A DNA stretch of 64,000 nt from the NCBI RefSeq assembly GCF_035974275.1, contig NZ_CP142422.1, positions 5,084,001 through 5,148,000 of the forward strand. The letters are read 5' to 3'. The position numbers were made by a program, and so were the translations under genes. Of the stretch, positions 45,045 to 54,505 are shown one piece after another (position 1 is the first letter of the stretch; every line of letters starts with the position of its first letter). This DNA is from Chryseobacterium sp. MYb264 (lineage in GTDB: Bacteria > Bacteroidota > Bacteroidia > Flavobacteriales > Weeksellaceae). The notes beneath the pieces are model-generated. The model did no database searches. It had not been told where the DNA came from and saw only the letters and a list, made by a program, of their open reading frames with translations.

Positions 45045-45632
45045 ATGAAATTGGATATGGAATTATTAGTAGCCACCCACAACGAACATAAAAAAGAAGA
45101 GATTCAGCAGATTTTAGGAAACGAATTTGTCGTGAAAAGCCTTACAGATTATGATATTCATGAGGAAATTGTAGAAGATGGCGATTCTTTTAATGCAAAT
45201 GCTTTAATTAAAGCTAAATATTGCTTCGAGAAAACAGGAATTCCAAGTTTGGGCGACGACAGCGGTTTGGTGGTTGAATCTTTAGACGGTAGACCGGGGA
45301 TTTTTTCTGCCCGTTATGCAGGAGATCACGATTTTGCTAAAAACATTGAAAAAGTGCTGAGCGAAATGGAAGGAGTTGAAAACAGAAAAGCTTATTTCAT
45401 CACGGTTTTATGCTATTATGATCAAAATGGAGCTCAATATTTCGACGGAAGAGTTCACGGGAATTTATTAACTGAAAATAAAGGGTTCAAAGGATTCGGA
45501 TACGACCCTATTTTTGTGCCTGAAGGTTATGACATGACCTTTGCTCAAATGGAACCGCGGGATAAAAATAAGATCAGCCACAGAAAGCAGGCGCTGGATT
45601 TATTTTTGGACTTCTTAAAGGGAAAAGAGTAA
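45045..45632 (+). CDS. rdgB: RdgB/HAM1 non-canonical purine NTP pyrophosphatase
   Basis: 195 residues from ATG 45045; an in-frame ATG at 45057 (MELLVATHNEHKK) would give the more usual 191-residue start, and either is possible. Family marks: ATHNEHKKEEI (about 9-19, nucleotide site), SLGDDSGLVVESLDGRPGIFSARYAG (about 66-91, catalytic Asp pair in DDSGL), GFGYDPIF (about 150-157) and SHRKQALDLF (about 178-187). It hydrolyses dITP, XTP and ITP to monophosphates and so keeps deaminated purines out of DNA. Cytoplasmic. It ends 137 bases before the RNase Z gene, which has its own promoter box. Confidence 0.95.
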   Translation: MKLDMELLVATHNEHKKEEIQQILGNEFVVKSLTDYDIHEEIVEDGDSFNANALIKAKYCFEKTGIPSLGDDSGLVVESLDGRPGIFSARYAGDHDFAKNIEKVLSEMEGVENRKAYFITVLCYYDQNGAQYFDGRVHGNLLTENKGFKGFGYDPIFVPEGYDMTFAQMEPRDKNKISHRKQALDLFLDFLKGKE

Positions 45633-45740
45633 AATTCCGCTGAGGTTAAGATGAAGACAGAGGTCAGAATTAGGAAAATAAATCTAAATTCTGACCTTAA
45701 TTTTAACCTTTGCCTCCACCTGATTCTTAACCTAAATCCG

Positions 45741-45748
45741 TACATTTG
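45741..45748 (+). promoter_or_regulatory. TAnnTTTG promoter box (TACATTTG) of rnz
   Basis: Exact consensus, 21 nt upstream of the TTG start at 45770. Confidence 0.6.
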
Positions 45749-45769
45749 TCTTTATAATAAACAATTAAT

Positions 45770-46684
45770 TTGAGTACTTATTTAACGATATTAGGCTTTA
45801 ACTCAGCGATTCCTACCATTAATTCTTCCCCCACTGCACAGTTTTTGGAAATGGAAGAAAGGTCTTTTCTGATAGACTGCGGTGAAGGGACTCAGGTACA
45901 GCTGAGAAAAGCAAAGGCAAAATTTTCAAGAATTAATCATATTTTTATTTCACATCTTCATGGTGATCATTGTTTCGGTCTTCCGGGGCTGATTGCATCT
46001 TTCCGGTTATTGGGAAGAGATACTCCGCTGCATGTTTATGGACCTAAAGGAATAAAAAAAATGCTGGACACCATCTTTACCATTACGGAAACCCACCGTG
46101 GCTTTGAAGTGGTGTATCATGAGCTGGATAAAGATTATTCTGAGAAAATATACGAAGATAACAGGGTAGAGGTATATACAATTCCTTTGGATCACAGGAT
46201 TTACTGTAACGGTTATTTATTTAAAGAAAAACCGAAAGAAAGACATCTGAACATGAAGGAGATTGCGAAATACAGTGAAATAGAATCCTGTGATTACCAT
46301 CATATCAAAGCAGGAAGAGATTTTGTGTTGAGCGATGGCTATGTTCTGAAGAATGAAATTCTGACGACAGATCCTGCGTCTCCTGTTTCGTATGCCTTTT
46401 GCAGCGACACCAGATATTTGGAAAGTGTTATCCCGATCATTAAAAATGCGACGGTTCTGTATCATGAATCAACATTTTTGCACGATTTAAAAGAAATGGC
46501 AGATTATACGGGGCATACCACCGCGCTGGAAGCAGCAACCATCGCACAGAAAGCACAGGTTGGGAAGTTGATTCTTGGGCATTTTTCGAATCGTTACGGA
46601 GATTATACGGTATTTACAGATGAGGCAAGACCTATTTTCCCGAATACTTTTTTACCGAAGGCTCTGGAGCCTGTGAAAATTTAA
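45770..46684 (+). CDS. rnz: Ribonuclease Z
   Basis: 304 residues with a TTG start; the STYLTILGFNSAIPT N-terminus follows directly. Zinc ligands in ISHLHGDHCFGLPG (His62, His64, Asp66, His67), the family LLGRDTPLHVYGPKG and the substrate-flap-like region (about 150-190), CSDTRYLE (about 206-213) and ESTFLHD, then TGHTTALEAA and LGHFSNRY (His about 268). This is the complete long-form RNase Z of about 305 residues, which cuts the 3' trailer of pre-tRNAs lacking CCA. The TIGR02757 gene begins 6 bases downstream, and a third gene follows, giving an operon of three. Confidence 0.96.
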   Translation: MSTYLTILGFNSAIPTINSSPTAQFLEMEERSFLIDCGEGTQVQLRKAKAKFSRINHIFISHLHGDHCFGLPGLIASFRLLGRDTPLHVYGPKGIKKMLDTIFTITETHRGFEVVYHELDKDYSEKIYEDNRVEVYTIPLDHRIYCNGYLFKEKPKERHLNMKEIAKYSEIESCDYHHIKAGRDFVLSDGYVLKNEILTTDPASPVSYAFCSDTRYLESVIPIIKNATVLYHESTFLHDLKEMADYTGHTTALEAATIAQKAQVGKLILGHFSNRYGDYTVFTDEARPIFPNTFLPKALEPVKI

Positions 46685-46690
46685 AAATTT

Positions 46691-47461
46691 ATGTTGAAAT
46701 TTGAAGAATTAAAAGTCTTCTTAGATGAAAAGGCTGATCAATACAATGATCCTGAGTTTATAGACAATGATCCGATTCAGATTCCGCATCGTTTTTCTTT
46801 GAAACAAGATATAGAGATTGCGGGTTTTCTGGCGGCTACTATTTCCTGGGGAAACCGGAAATCAATTATCAATTCGGCTGAAAAAATGCTGGATATCATG
46901 GGGAATTCTCCCTACGATTTCGTGATGAATTACTCTGAGAAAGAATTGGACGATATCAGGGATCAAAGTATTCACCGGACATTTAACGGGGAAGATTTTT
47001 CTTATTTTATCAGTCAGTTTAACAGGATTTATACAGAAAATAATACACTGGAAAATTTGTTTAAGGTAAATGATTCAGAAATCAATTTTTCGCATGCTAT
47101 CGAAAGGTTCAGAACCCAATTTCTAGGTATTGAAAAGCACAGAACGCACAAGCACGTGAGTTCGCCTTATAAAAACTCATCCACAAAAAGAATCATCATG
47201 TTTCTGAGATGGATGGTTCGTAAAGATAAGAGAGGCGTGGATTTTGGGATCTGGGAAAGCATTAACCAAAGAAATTTATCCATACCTTTAGATGTGCATA
47301 CGGGAAATATTTCCAGAAAACTGGGGCTGATTACCCGAACGCAGAACGACTGGAAAACCGTAGAGGAGCTGGACCTTGTGATCAGGCAGTTTGATGCAGA
47401 AGATCCCGCCAAATATGATTTCGCATTGTTTGGATTGGGGGTAACCAAGGAATTATTATAA
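46691..47461 (+). CDS. TIGR02757-family (DUF2400) protein
   Basis: 256 residues. Recognisable by DPIQIPHRFSLKQDIEIAGFLAA (about 26-48), TISWGNRKSIINSAEKML, SRTHKHVSSPY-like RTHKHVSSPYKNS (about 154-166), and DVHTGNISRKLGLITR (about 200-215), ending in FALFGLGV. The family is widespread in Bacteroidetes and Proteobacteria; its helical fold resembles DNA glycosylase-type helix-hairpin-helix proteins, but no activity is established. It is translated 6 bases after rnz and 11 bases before a small membrane protein gene, so it shares their transcript. Confidence 0.85.
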   Translation: MLKFEELKVFLDEKADQYNDPEFIDNDPIQIPHRFSLKQDIEIAGFLAATISWGNRKSIINSAEKMLDIMGNSPYDFVMNYSEKELDDIRDQSIHRTFNGEDFSYFISQFNRIYTENNTLENLFKVNDSEINFSHAIERFRTQFLGIEKHRTHKHVSSPYKNSSTKRIIMFLRWMVRKDKRGVDFGIWESINQRNLSIPLDVHTGNISRKLGLITRTQNDWKTVEELDLVIRQFDAEDPAKYDFALFGLGVTKELL

Positions 47462-47472
47462 AAAAACATGCA

Positions 47473-48024
47473 ATGAAAAGCTATTCTGAAAAAACTGAGA
47501 TCTTAGAAAAGATCGCGAACGGAATTACGTGGTGGATTGGCTCTATTCCTTCACTCATCGCTCATACCTTATTTTTCATTGTCTCGTTCCTGCTTCCGCT
47601 GCTGCATCTGGTTGAATTTGATAAAATGCTGCTGATCCTTACAACGGTAGTTTCTCTGGAGGCTATTTATCTTGCGATTTTTATACAGATGTCTGTGAAT
47701 AAAAGTCATGAGAAGATAGAGGATATTCAGGAAGATATTGAGGATATTCAGGAAGATATCGAGGAAATTAGTGAGGATATTGAAGAGATTAGCGAGGATA
47801 TCGAGGAAATAAGTGAAGATATTGAAGGGATTAATGAAGATATTGAAGATATTCAGGAGGATATTGAAGAAATTAATGAAGAGGAAGATGATGAAGATCA
47901 TAGCGAAAGGGCAAAAACGGTGATGCTGAAAAGCAATGTGAATTCAAATAAAAACGAGATCAAGGCATTGAAAGATAAAATTCAGGAGCTGCAGGATATG
48001 ATTGATGAATTGAAAAAAGATTAA
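47473..48024 (+). CDS. DUF1003-like membrane protein with a heptad-repeat coiled coil
   Basis: 183 residues. Residues 1-75 have two transmembrane helices, with EAIYLAIFIQMSVNKS (about 60-75) resembling the DUF1003 signature. Residues about 82-137 are eight perfect-register heptads of the form I-E-x-I-x-E-D, encoded by 21-bp repeats (47716-47883); this should form a strongly acidic coiled coil. After a Glu/Asp cluster come a short basic stretch and a second coiled coil (about 155-183). Probably oligomeric in the inner membrane. The repeats may vary in number between strains. Third gene of the rnz operon, with a terminator after it. Confidence 0.75.
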   Translation: MKSYSEKTEILEKIANGITWWIGSIPSLIAHTLFFIVSFLLPLLHLVEFDKMLLILTTVVSLEAIYLAIFIQMSVNKSHEKIEDIQEDIEDIQEDIEEISEDIEEISEDIEEISEDIEGINEDIEDIQEDIEEINEEEDDEDHSERAKTVMLKSNVNSNKNEIKALKDKIQELQDMIDELKKD

Positions 48025-48064
48025 ATCTATACCTGCTCGACCAATATGCAAATAATATATTTAC

Positions 48065-48100
48065 AAAAAAGACTAATCGCAGATTAGTCTTTTTTGTTTT
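48065..48100 (+). terminator. Terminator of the rnz operon
   Basis: Perfect 14-bp arms (48065-48078 and 48082-48095), loop GCA, T-rich tail; 41 nt after the stop. Confidence 0.9.
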
Positions 48101-48180
48101 CAAATTAAAACAAAATTAAAAACGGATTAGAATTTAAATAATTTGAATTATTGTTGTTAATTATAACATTTAGGATGCGT

Positions 48181-48207
48181 TTTAAATCGAAAAAAGTAGT
48201 ATTTTTG
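48181..48207 (+). promoter_or_regulatory. Promoter module of anchor-L gene 1, ending in TATTTTTG
   Basis: 27-bp block: TTTAAATC, eight mostly-A bases, TAG, then TATTTTTG (48200-48207). Differs at only two positions from the block at 50721-50747. The ATG is 17 nt after the last G. Confidence 0.65.
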
Positions 48208-48223
48208 AACAAACAACAATAAA

Positions 48224-50590
48224 ATGTTAAAGTATAGACTAAAAAATTACCTTTTTCTCTTAGTGCTATTATTTGTTTCAGCATCTTTATTCTCTCAGAG
48301 GAAATACCCTAAGAACATTGTCAACTCTACAAACAATAAAGCGGGTGTTTTTATTGATGTGAATGCGGCCGGTTATGCACCATCAAATTATACACCGGAG
48401 CAGCTGGTGAAAGATATTCTGATCAATGGGGGGTCTACCTGTTCGGTTCCGGACGTTAGCAATGTTTCGATAACACCCAACCAGCCTATTTCTAATAATG
48501 ACCGCTTTTGGGGATATTTTCATAAAGGAACGACCAACTTTCCTTTTACAGACGGTATTGTCTTAACCACCGGAATGGCAAGACAGGCGGGAAATGTGGC
48601 TTCAGGGGCAAGTTATACGATACCTGGGGCAGGAGTGGATGACCCGGATCTTCTGGCCGCTGTTCCTAATCCAACGCCCAGTAATCATTATAATGATAAT
48701 GTAATGCTGGAGTTCGACTTTGTGCCGAATTCCAATCAGATAAAATTCAATTATTTATTTGCTTCTGAGGAATATTCAGGAAGTTATCCCTGTCAGTACT
48801 CGGATGCTTTTGCCTTATTAATAAGACCGGTTTCGGGAGGACCTTATGTAAATATGGCTGTTCTGCCTAATAATGCAGGTCCCGTAGCAATGACCAATAT
48901 CCACCCGCTCATCACGGGATTTGGGGGTTGTGCCGCAATTAACGAACAGTACTTTGACGGGTATAATTCTACCCCAAATATTGTGACCAATTATGACGGG
49001 AGAACAGTGCCATTAACAGCGGTAGCTGATGTGACACCCGGCGTTGCTTATCATTTCAAAATGGTTTTATCTGACTACAGAGACTGGAGTTTTGACTCTG
49101 CTGTTTTTATCGAAGGTGGATCTTTTGATATCGGTATTAAAATTGTTGACGGAAATGGGGTTTTACTGCCTAATGAAGTTAAAATGTGTGACAATACACC
49201 ACAAACTTTGGTTGCCCAGGTAGCTGCGGTACCAGGGATGCTTTATCAATGGTTTAAAGATGGTACGGCAATCAATGGTGCAACATCAGGTTCTTATGTT
49301 GCCACTTCTCCGGGAGATTATGAGGTGAAAATTTCTGTTCCTGGAAACAACTGCCCAGGCTCTGCTGTGATTACTATTGTGGGTGGGACGACTCCAACGG
49401 CTCAGAATGCCAGTCTGAAGCTATGTTCAACGCCAACCAACAGTACATTTAATTTAAATGACGCTAAACCTCTAATCAGTACAACTACAGGGGCTGTATT
49501 CCGTTTTTATACGACTCAAGGTGGAGCACAGGCTCAGGACAACACATTTATTCCCGACTCAACGCTTTCATCTTACAACGGAACCGACGGTCAGGTTTTA
49601 TACGTGCTTGTTTCCAATGGAGCTTTTTGTAGTAAAGTGGTTACTTTAACATTGAATAAAGAGGATTTACCTATTGCCCAGCTTAATGCATCCAGGTTAA
49701 GAATTTGTGTTGGAGAGTCTGTTACCTTAACAGCTTCCGGAGGCGCTACTTACCAATGGGGAGATACCTCTGCGACAGGAGCTGTAAGAACAGTAAGCCC
49801 AACCCAGACCACAACCTATACAGTGGATGCCTTAGGAGTACAGGGATGTAAATCTGTAACGCCTGCTACCATCACCATAGAGGTAGTTCCGGCAATTACC
49901 TCTGACTTAAAAGGTGGGATGATCTGTGAAGGTGATCAGATTACTTTAGATGCAGGTACAGGGCCTAATCATACCTATTTATGGAATACAGGAGATACCT
50001 CACAGACAATTACAGTGAGTACTCCCGGGGCGTATACGGTAACAGTTACGAATGGAGTTTGTACAAAATCGTATACTACTCAGGTAATCAGAGCTATTAT
50101 TCCGGAGGTTATTAAAGTAGATTATAACGAAAACGGAGTCATGACGCTTACGGCAAGTAATCCGAGTAACGGCCCGTTGGAATATTCTGTTGATAATGGA
50201 GTGACCTGGCAGAACTCAAATGTTTTTTCGGGAGTTCCGAGAAATAAGGTGATTCAGATCAGGGTAAGAGTTAAAAATACAAGTTGTGTAGGCTTTTTAG
50301 AATATTTCACTTTTGTTATGCAGAACGTGATTACACCAAACGGAGATAATGTTAATGACATGATCGATTTCAGAGGGGTAAGTGAATATAAGGATTTTAA
50401 AGGTTTTGTTTTCGATCGTTATGGAAAGACGGTCTTTACGGCCAGTAAAATGACTCCTTACTGGGACGGATATTTCCAGGGTAAGCGTCTTCCAACAGCA
50501 ACTTATTGGTACCAGGTGACTTTTGAGGATCCTGCCAGCAAGCAGTTAACCGTAAAAACGGGTTGGATTTTACTGAAAAATATAGAATAA
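48224..50590 (+). CDS. Choice-of-anchor-L adhesin 1 with gliding-motility-type (T9SS type B) C-terminus
   Basis: 788 residues. Signal peptide about 1-25 (ending LFSQ). Choice-of-anchor-L domain (about 38-310): LVKDILINGGSTC, GIVLTTGMARQAGN, LEFDFVPNSNQIKFNYLFAS, EEYSGSYPCQYSDAFALLI, and FKMVLSDY. Ig-like modules follow: VKMCDNTPQTLVAQ (about 320), RICVGESVTLTASGGATYQW (about 490) and LDAGTGPNHTYLWNTGDTSQ (about 585). The last 90 residues, VITPNGDNVNDMIDF to GWILLKN, are the gliding-motility-associated type B domain, which goes through the T9SS and is anchored to the outer membrane or released. Likely a surface adhesin. First of three tandem relatives. Confidence 0.9.
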   Translation: MLKYRLKNYLFLLVLLFVSASLFSQRKYPKNIVNSTNNKAGVFIDVNAAGYAPSNYTPEQLVKDILINGGSTCSVPDVSNVSITPNQPISNNDRFWGYFHKGTTNFPFTDGIVLTTGMARQAGNVASGASYTIPGAGVDDPDLLAAVPNPTPSNHYNDNVMLEFDFVPNSNQIKFNYLFASEEYSGSYPCQYSDAFALLIRPVSGGPYVNMAVLPNNAGPVAMTNIHPLITGFGGCAAINEQYFDGYNSTPNIVTNYDGRTVPLTAVADVTPGVAYHFKMVLSDYRDWSFDSAVFIEGGSFDIGIKIVDGNGVLLPNEVKMCDNTPQTLVAQVAAVPGMLYQWFKDGTAINGATSGSYVATSPGDYEVKISVPGNNCPGSAVITIVGGTTPTAQNASLKLCSTPTNSTFNLNDAKPLISTTTGAVFRFYTTQGGAQAQDNTFIPDSTLSSYNGTDGQVLYVLVSNGAFCSKVVTLTLNKEDLPIAQLNASRLRICVGESVTLTASGGATYQWGDTSATGAVRTVSPTQTTTYTVDALGVQGCKSVTPATITIEVVPAITSDLKGGMICEGDQITLDAGTGPNHTYLWNTGDTSQTITVSTPGAYTVTVTNGVCTKSYTTQVIRAIIPEVIKVDYNENGVMTLTASNPSNGPLEYSVDNGVTWQNSNVFSGVPRNKVIQIRVRVKNTSCVGFLEYFTFVMQNVITPNGDNVNDMIDFRGVSEYKDFKGFVFDRYGKTVFTASKMTPYWDGYFQGKRLPTATYWYQVTFEDPASKQLTVKTGWILLKNIE

Positions 50591-50609
50591 GTCATTCACT
50601 TGATAATTT

Positions 50610-50641
50610 AAAAGACTAACAGATTTGTTAGTCTTTTTTTA
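50610..50641 (+). terminator. Terminator after anchor-L gene 1
   Basis: Perfect 12-bp arms (50610-50621 and 50626-50637), loop GATT, T-run. Confidence 0.88.
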
Positions 50642-50720
50642 TTTAATCGTGAAAAGTAAAATTGTTATTGACTCATAAATAAAAATATATTACTAATAAT
50701 ACAAATTCTATAGAATTAAA

Positions 50721-50747
50721 TTTAAATCAAAAAAAATAGTATTTTTG
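50721..50747 (+). promoter_or_regulatory. Promoter module of anchor-L gene 2, ending in TATTTTTG
   Basis: 27-bp block nearly identical to 48181-48207, with the same internal spacing. TATTTTTG at 50740-50747; ATG 17 nt after the last G. Confidence 0.65.
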
Positions 50748-50763
50748 TTTAAAATAATATAAA

Positions 50764-53700
50764 ATGTTAAATAGGAGGACAAGAAGTTTATTTTTAACTT
50801 TAGGGATGGCTCTTGTAAGTACTTTTGCTTTTTCTCAAAACAGAAAAATGGGAAGTACTCAAAAAGCAACGCCCTCTACAATGAAGGCCGGAACTTTTAT
50901 AGATGTTAATACCACACCGTATCCGGAATCTAATTACAGTATTACCCAATTGGTAAAGGAGGTATTAATTTCCGGAGGTTCTACCTGTACCACAGCCAAT
51001 GTAAGCAATGTGGTTGTTTCTCCTAATTTAGCAGCAAGCAATCTGGGCAGAAGCTGGGGCTTTTTCAATAAGGGGACGACTGCTTTTCCCTTCGATAAAG
51101 GAATTATACTTACTACGGGACATGCCCGGAAAGCGGGAAATGCCTTTCAGTCGGGTCAGTTGAATGATGGCTTGCCTACGATGGGGGATGTTGATCTTGC
51201 CAATGCATTGGGTATTAGTAATTCAGATCTTAGAGATGCAACCTTTATTGAGTTTGATTTTGTTCCCACTTCTACCGAAGTTAGCTTCAGATATATTTTT
51301 GCTTCTGAAGAATATGAAAGTAACTATCCCTGCTCCATTGGGGACGGATTTGCCTTACTTCTAAGACCGGTTTCCGGAGGGCCTTATACCAATATGGCAG
51401 TTTTGCCTGGAGGAGCAGGACCTGTAAGTGTTACCAATATCCGTCCGAATACACAGTTTAACGGATCTCCTTTAGATTGTCCTGCAGTGAATGCCGGTTA
51501 TTTTGGAGGGTATAATACGTCTAATATCGAAACGAATTTCAGTGGACGTACCATTCCTTTGACAGCTAAGGCTAACGTTACACCGGGAGTGGCGTATCAT
51601 TTTAAAATGGTTTTAGCTGATTATCAGGATTCTAATTATGATTCGGGAGTTTTCCTGGAAGCAGGCTCCTTTAATATAGGGGTTAAAATTCTGGATCCCG
51701 CAGGCGTTCAGTTGCCTTCGTCAGTTAATATGTGTGACAATACTCCACAGACTTTTACTGCATCTGTACAAGGTTCCGGTGCCGTATACCAGTGGTTTTT
51801 AAATAATGTAGCTATTTCAGGGCAAACCAGTGCCACTTACACGGCTACAGCGCCGGGCACGTATTCTGTTCAGGTTTTATTACCCGGAAATACATGTCCG
51901 GGAACGGCAACTGTTACCGTAGTTGGGGGAACATCTCCTACGGTACAGAATGCGACTTTAACTGCATGTTATGTACCCGGCAATCCGTTGTATAACTTAC
52001 TATCTGCTCAGTCTGCCATCAGCACAACGCCCGGAGCTACTTTCTCATACTATATAAATCAGGCTGATGCGGTAGCGGGAAATGGAAATACCATCGCTAC
52101 ACCAACCTCTTTTTCAAGTCCCGGAAATCAGACAATCTATGTACTTGTAAAAAATGGGTTCTGCTCCAAAATTGCCCAACTGCAATTGGTCAAAGCTACC
52201 CAGTCAACCGTTACGATTGCTCCGCCAACTGTTCTGACATGTGCTAATTCTCAGATTACTTTGAATGCTTCGGCCTCAACCTATCCTGCAGGCGCTGTAT
52301 TCAATTGGACGACCACGGGAGGAAATATTGTTTCCGGGGGAAATACTTTAAATCCGGTGGTTAATACGGCGGGAACTTATACTTTAACGATATCCAATAC
52401 CTATCAGCCGGGAAATACAATTTGTTCAGCATCAGGTTCAATCACGGTTACAGGAGACAGCGCGCCGCCTTCAACGGGTCTTACGGCTTCCAAAATTCAG
52501 ATTTGCGAGGGTGAATCTGTTACTTTGACGGCGAGTGGAGGAGCAACTTATACTTGGCAAGGTCTTACAGGAACAGGGAATACGCAAACGGTAACACCTA
52601 CGACAACGACAATTTATACTGTAACGGCAGTGGGTGCAAACGGATGTGTTTCTCAAAATCCAGCAACGATTACCATTGAAGTTTCTCAGCCTATCACGGT
52701 GAGCAATGCTTCCTTGATCAAATGTTATCAACCGGGAAATATAACTTATGATTTAACCTCGGCACAACCACAAATGACAACGGTGGCGGGTGTTACTTTT
52801 GCTTATTATCTTGTTCAGGCTGATGCCTTGGCAGGAAATGCAAATACCATTGCAACGCCTACTGCATATCAAAGTGCAGCGAATCAAACTATCTATGTTT
52901 TGGTTAAAAATGGGGGTTGTAGCTATGTGGTCACTTTACAATTGATAAGAACGGCAGCTACGGATCTTGTGGTGGCAGCTCCTCAGACAATTACCTGTAC
53001 GACAACTCAAGTTGCCTTGAATGCTTCTGCTTCTGTAGTTCCTGCGGGTTCTACAATTCTATGGACAACATCAGGTACGGGAAATATTGTTTCGGGTGCC
53101 AATACTTTAACTCCGATTGTTAATCAAGGCGGGACATATACTTTAACGGTAACAAATGTTACACAACCACAAAATTTAACTTGTACTTATACTATTAGCG
53201 TAAACGTTGTTAAAGATACTACGCCTCCGGTAACAACGGTAACCTCATCGCTTCCTCAGATTTGTGCGGGAGAGTCAGTTACTTTAACAGCTTCGGGGGG
53301 GGCTACCTATATTTGGGGAAATGGTCTTACAGGAACAGGAAGCACTCAAACTGTATCTCCTACAAATACTACTGTTTATACAGTAACAGCAATTGGAGCT
53401 AACGGATGCGTATCTGGAACGCCTGCGACGGTAACGGTAATTGTTGGACCGCCAGTAGCAATTTTAGCTGCTTCAAAAAGTAAAATTTGTGCCGGAGAAA
53501 CGATTACATTAACGGCTTCAGGAGGTGTTACGTATGAATGGATCGGTCTGCCAGGAAATGGACCAACTCAAACTGTGACACCATTAACAACAACGACTTA
53601 TGAAGTATTTGCATTAGGAGGAAATGGATGTAAGGTGGCAAATCCTACAACGATTAAAATCGAAGTTGTTCCAGCAATTGAATCTACTTTACAGGATGTG

Positions 53701-54369
53701 TATGTATGCGTGGGAGATACCGGAATTTTAGATGCTGGTGCAGGTCCGAACTATACTTATCTTTGGAGTAACGGAGCAACAACGCAAACTATTTCTACAA
53801 ATGTGGTGGGACCTTATTCTGTGACGATCAGTAACGGAGTTTGTTCTAAAACATTCTCAGCACAGTTATTGAATCCGAATTTACCGCAATTTACCAATGT
53901 AGGCTACGAAAATCATATACTTACGCTTACTGCAACCAACCCAACAGGTGGTACTTTAGAATATTCTATTGATGGCGGAGTAACTTGGCAAAATTCAAAT
54001 GTATTCTATAATGTTTTGGATAATGCGAATTACAATTTTATGGTCAGAGTCATTGGTGCGAAATGTAGTACAACATTGCAATATTTTACATTTGTTGTGG
54101 CAAATGCCATCACACCGAATTATGATGGAGTAAACGATGAGGTAGATTTTACAGGAATCAGTAATTACAATAATTTCTCTGCATCTATTTTCGACAGATA
54201 TGGTGCTGAAATATTTAAAGCCTCGAAAGGAAATACAGTCTGGAGAGGGACTGTGAAAGGGCTTGTGTTACCGACTGCTACCTATTGGTACCGAGTACAG
54301 TGGGAAAATCCTGCGAGTAAAAAAACGGAGCAGCGCTCTGGCTGGATTCTACTTAAAAACAGGAATTAA
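50764..54369 (+). CDS. Choice-of-anchor-L adhesin 2, long form with duplicated Ig-like block
   Basis: 1201 residues. Signal peptide (about 1-24, ending FAFSQ), anchor-L domain (about 35-310), then an extended Ig-like region. A block of about 251 residues occurs twice in tandem (about nucleotides 51949-52702 and 52703-53455). Each copy has a CYxPGN start, a YxVxxADAxAGNxNTIATPT segment, a TLTAxN-like strand, and an ICxGESVTLTASGGATY module. A third copy of that last module lies near 53480. The C-terminal type B gliding domain begins near NAITPNYDGVNDEVDF and ends GWILLKN. It is longer than the neighbouring paralogues (788 and 793) because of this duplication. Surface adhesin or matrix protein. 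Confidence 0.9.
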   Translation: MLNRRTRSLFLTLGMALVSTFAFSQNRKMGSTQKATPSTMKAGTFIDVNTTPYPESNYSITQLVKEVLISGGSTCTTANVSNVVVSPNLAASNLGRSWGFFNKGTTAFPFDKGIILTTGHARKAGNAFQSGQLNDGLPTMGDVDLANALGISNSDLRDATFIEFDFVPTSTEVSFRYIFASEEYESNYPCSIGDGFALLLRPVSGGPYTNMAVLPGGAGPVSVTNIRPNTQFNGSPLDCPAVNAGYFGGYNTSNIETNFSGRTIPLTAKANVTPGVAYHFKMVLADYQDSNYDSGVFLEAGSFNIGVKILDPAGVQLPSSVNMCDNTPQTFTASVQGSGAVYQWFLNNVAISGQTSATYTATAPGTYSVQVLLPGNTCPGTATVTVVGGTSPTVQNATLTACYVPGNPLYNLLSAQSAISTTPGATFSYYINQADAVAGNGNTIATPTSFSSPGNQTIYVLVKNGFCSKIAQLQLVKATQSTVTIAPPTVLTCANSQITLNASASTYPAGAVFNWTTTGGNIVSGGNTLNPVVNTAGTYTLTISNTYQPGNTICSASGSITVTGDSAPPSTGLTASKIQICEGESVTLTASGGATYTWQGLTGTGNTQTVTPTTTTIYTVTAVGANGCVSQNPATITIEVSQPITVSNASLIKCYQPGNITYDLTSAQPQMTTVAGVTFAYYLVQADALAGNANTIATPTAYQSAANQTIYVLVKNGGCSYVVTLQLIRTAATDLVVAAPQTITCTTTQVALNASASVVPAGSTILWTTSGTGNIVSGANTLTPIVNQGGTYTLTVTNVTQPQNLTCTYTISVNVVKDTTPPVTTVTSSLPQICAGESVTLTASGGATYIWGNGLTGTGSTQTVSPTNTTVYTVTAIGANGCVSGTPATVTVIVGPPVAILAASKSKICAGETITLTASGGVTYEWIGLPGNGPTQTVTPLTTTTYEVFALGGNGCKVANPTTIKIEVVPAIESTLQDVYVCVGDTGILDAGAGPNYTYLWSNGATTQTISTNVVGPYSVTISNGVCSKTFSAQLLNPNLPQFTNVGYENHILTLTATNPTGGTLEYSIDGGVTWQNSNVFYNVLDNANYNFMVRVIGAKCSTTLQYFTFVVANAITPNYDGVNDEVDFTGISNYNNFSASIFDRYGAEIFKASKGNTVWRGTVKGLVLPTATYWYRVQWENPASKKTEQRSGWILLKNRN

Positions 54370-54399
54370 CAATTAGTTAAAATTAAAAACATTATAATT

Positions 54400-54436
54400 C
54401 AAAAGTCTTTCTAATCTGAAAGACTTTTGTTTTTTA
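54400..54436 (+). terminator. Terminator after anchor-L gene 2
   Basis: Perfect 12-bp arms (54400-54411 and 54418-54429) and T-run. Confidence 0.88.
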
Positions 54437-54481
54437 TGGTAAAAAAAGCTAAATATCTATGTGGTTTATTTAAAAAAAAAT

Positions 54482-54489
54482 TAAATTTG
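54482..54489 (+). promoter_or_regulatory. TAnnTTTG promoter box (TAAATTTG) of anchor-L gene 3
   Basis: Exact consensus, ATG at 54506, 17 nt after the last G. Same spacing as the two upstream paralogues, but the surrounding 27-bp block differs. Confidence 0.65.
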
Positions 54490-54505
54490 TTGAAACAAAA
54501 GTATT

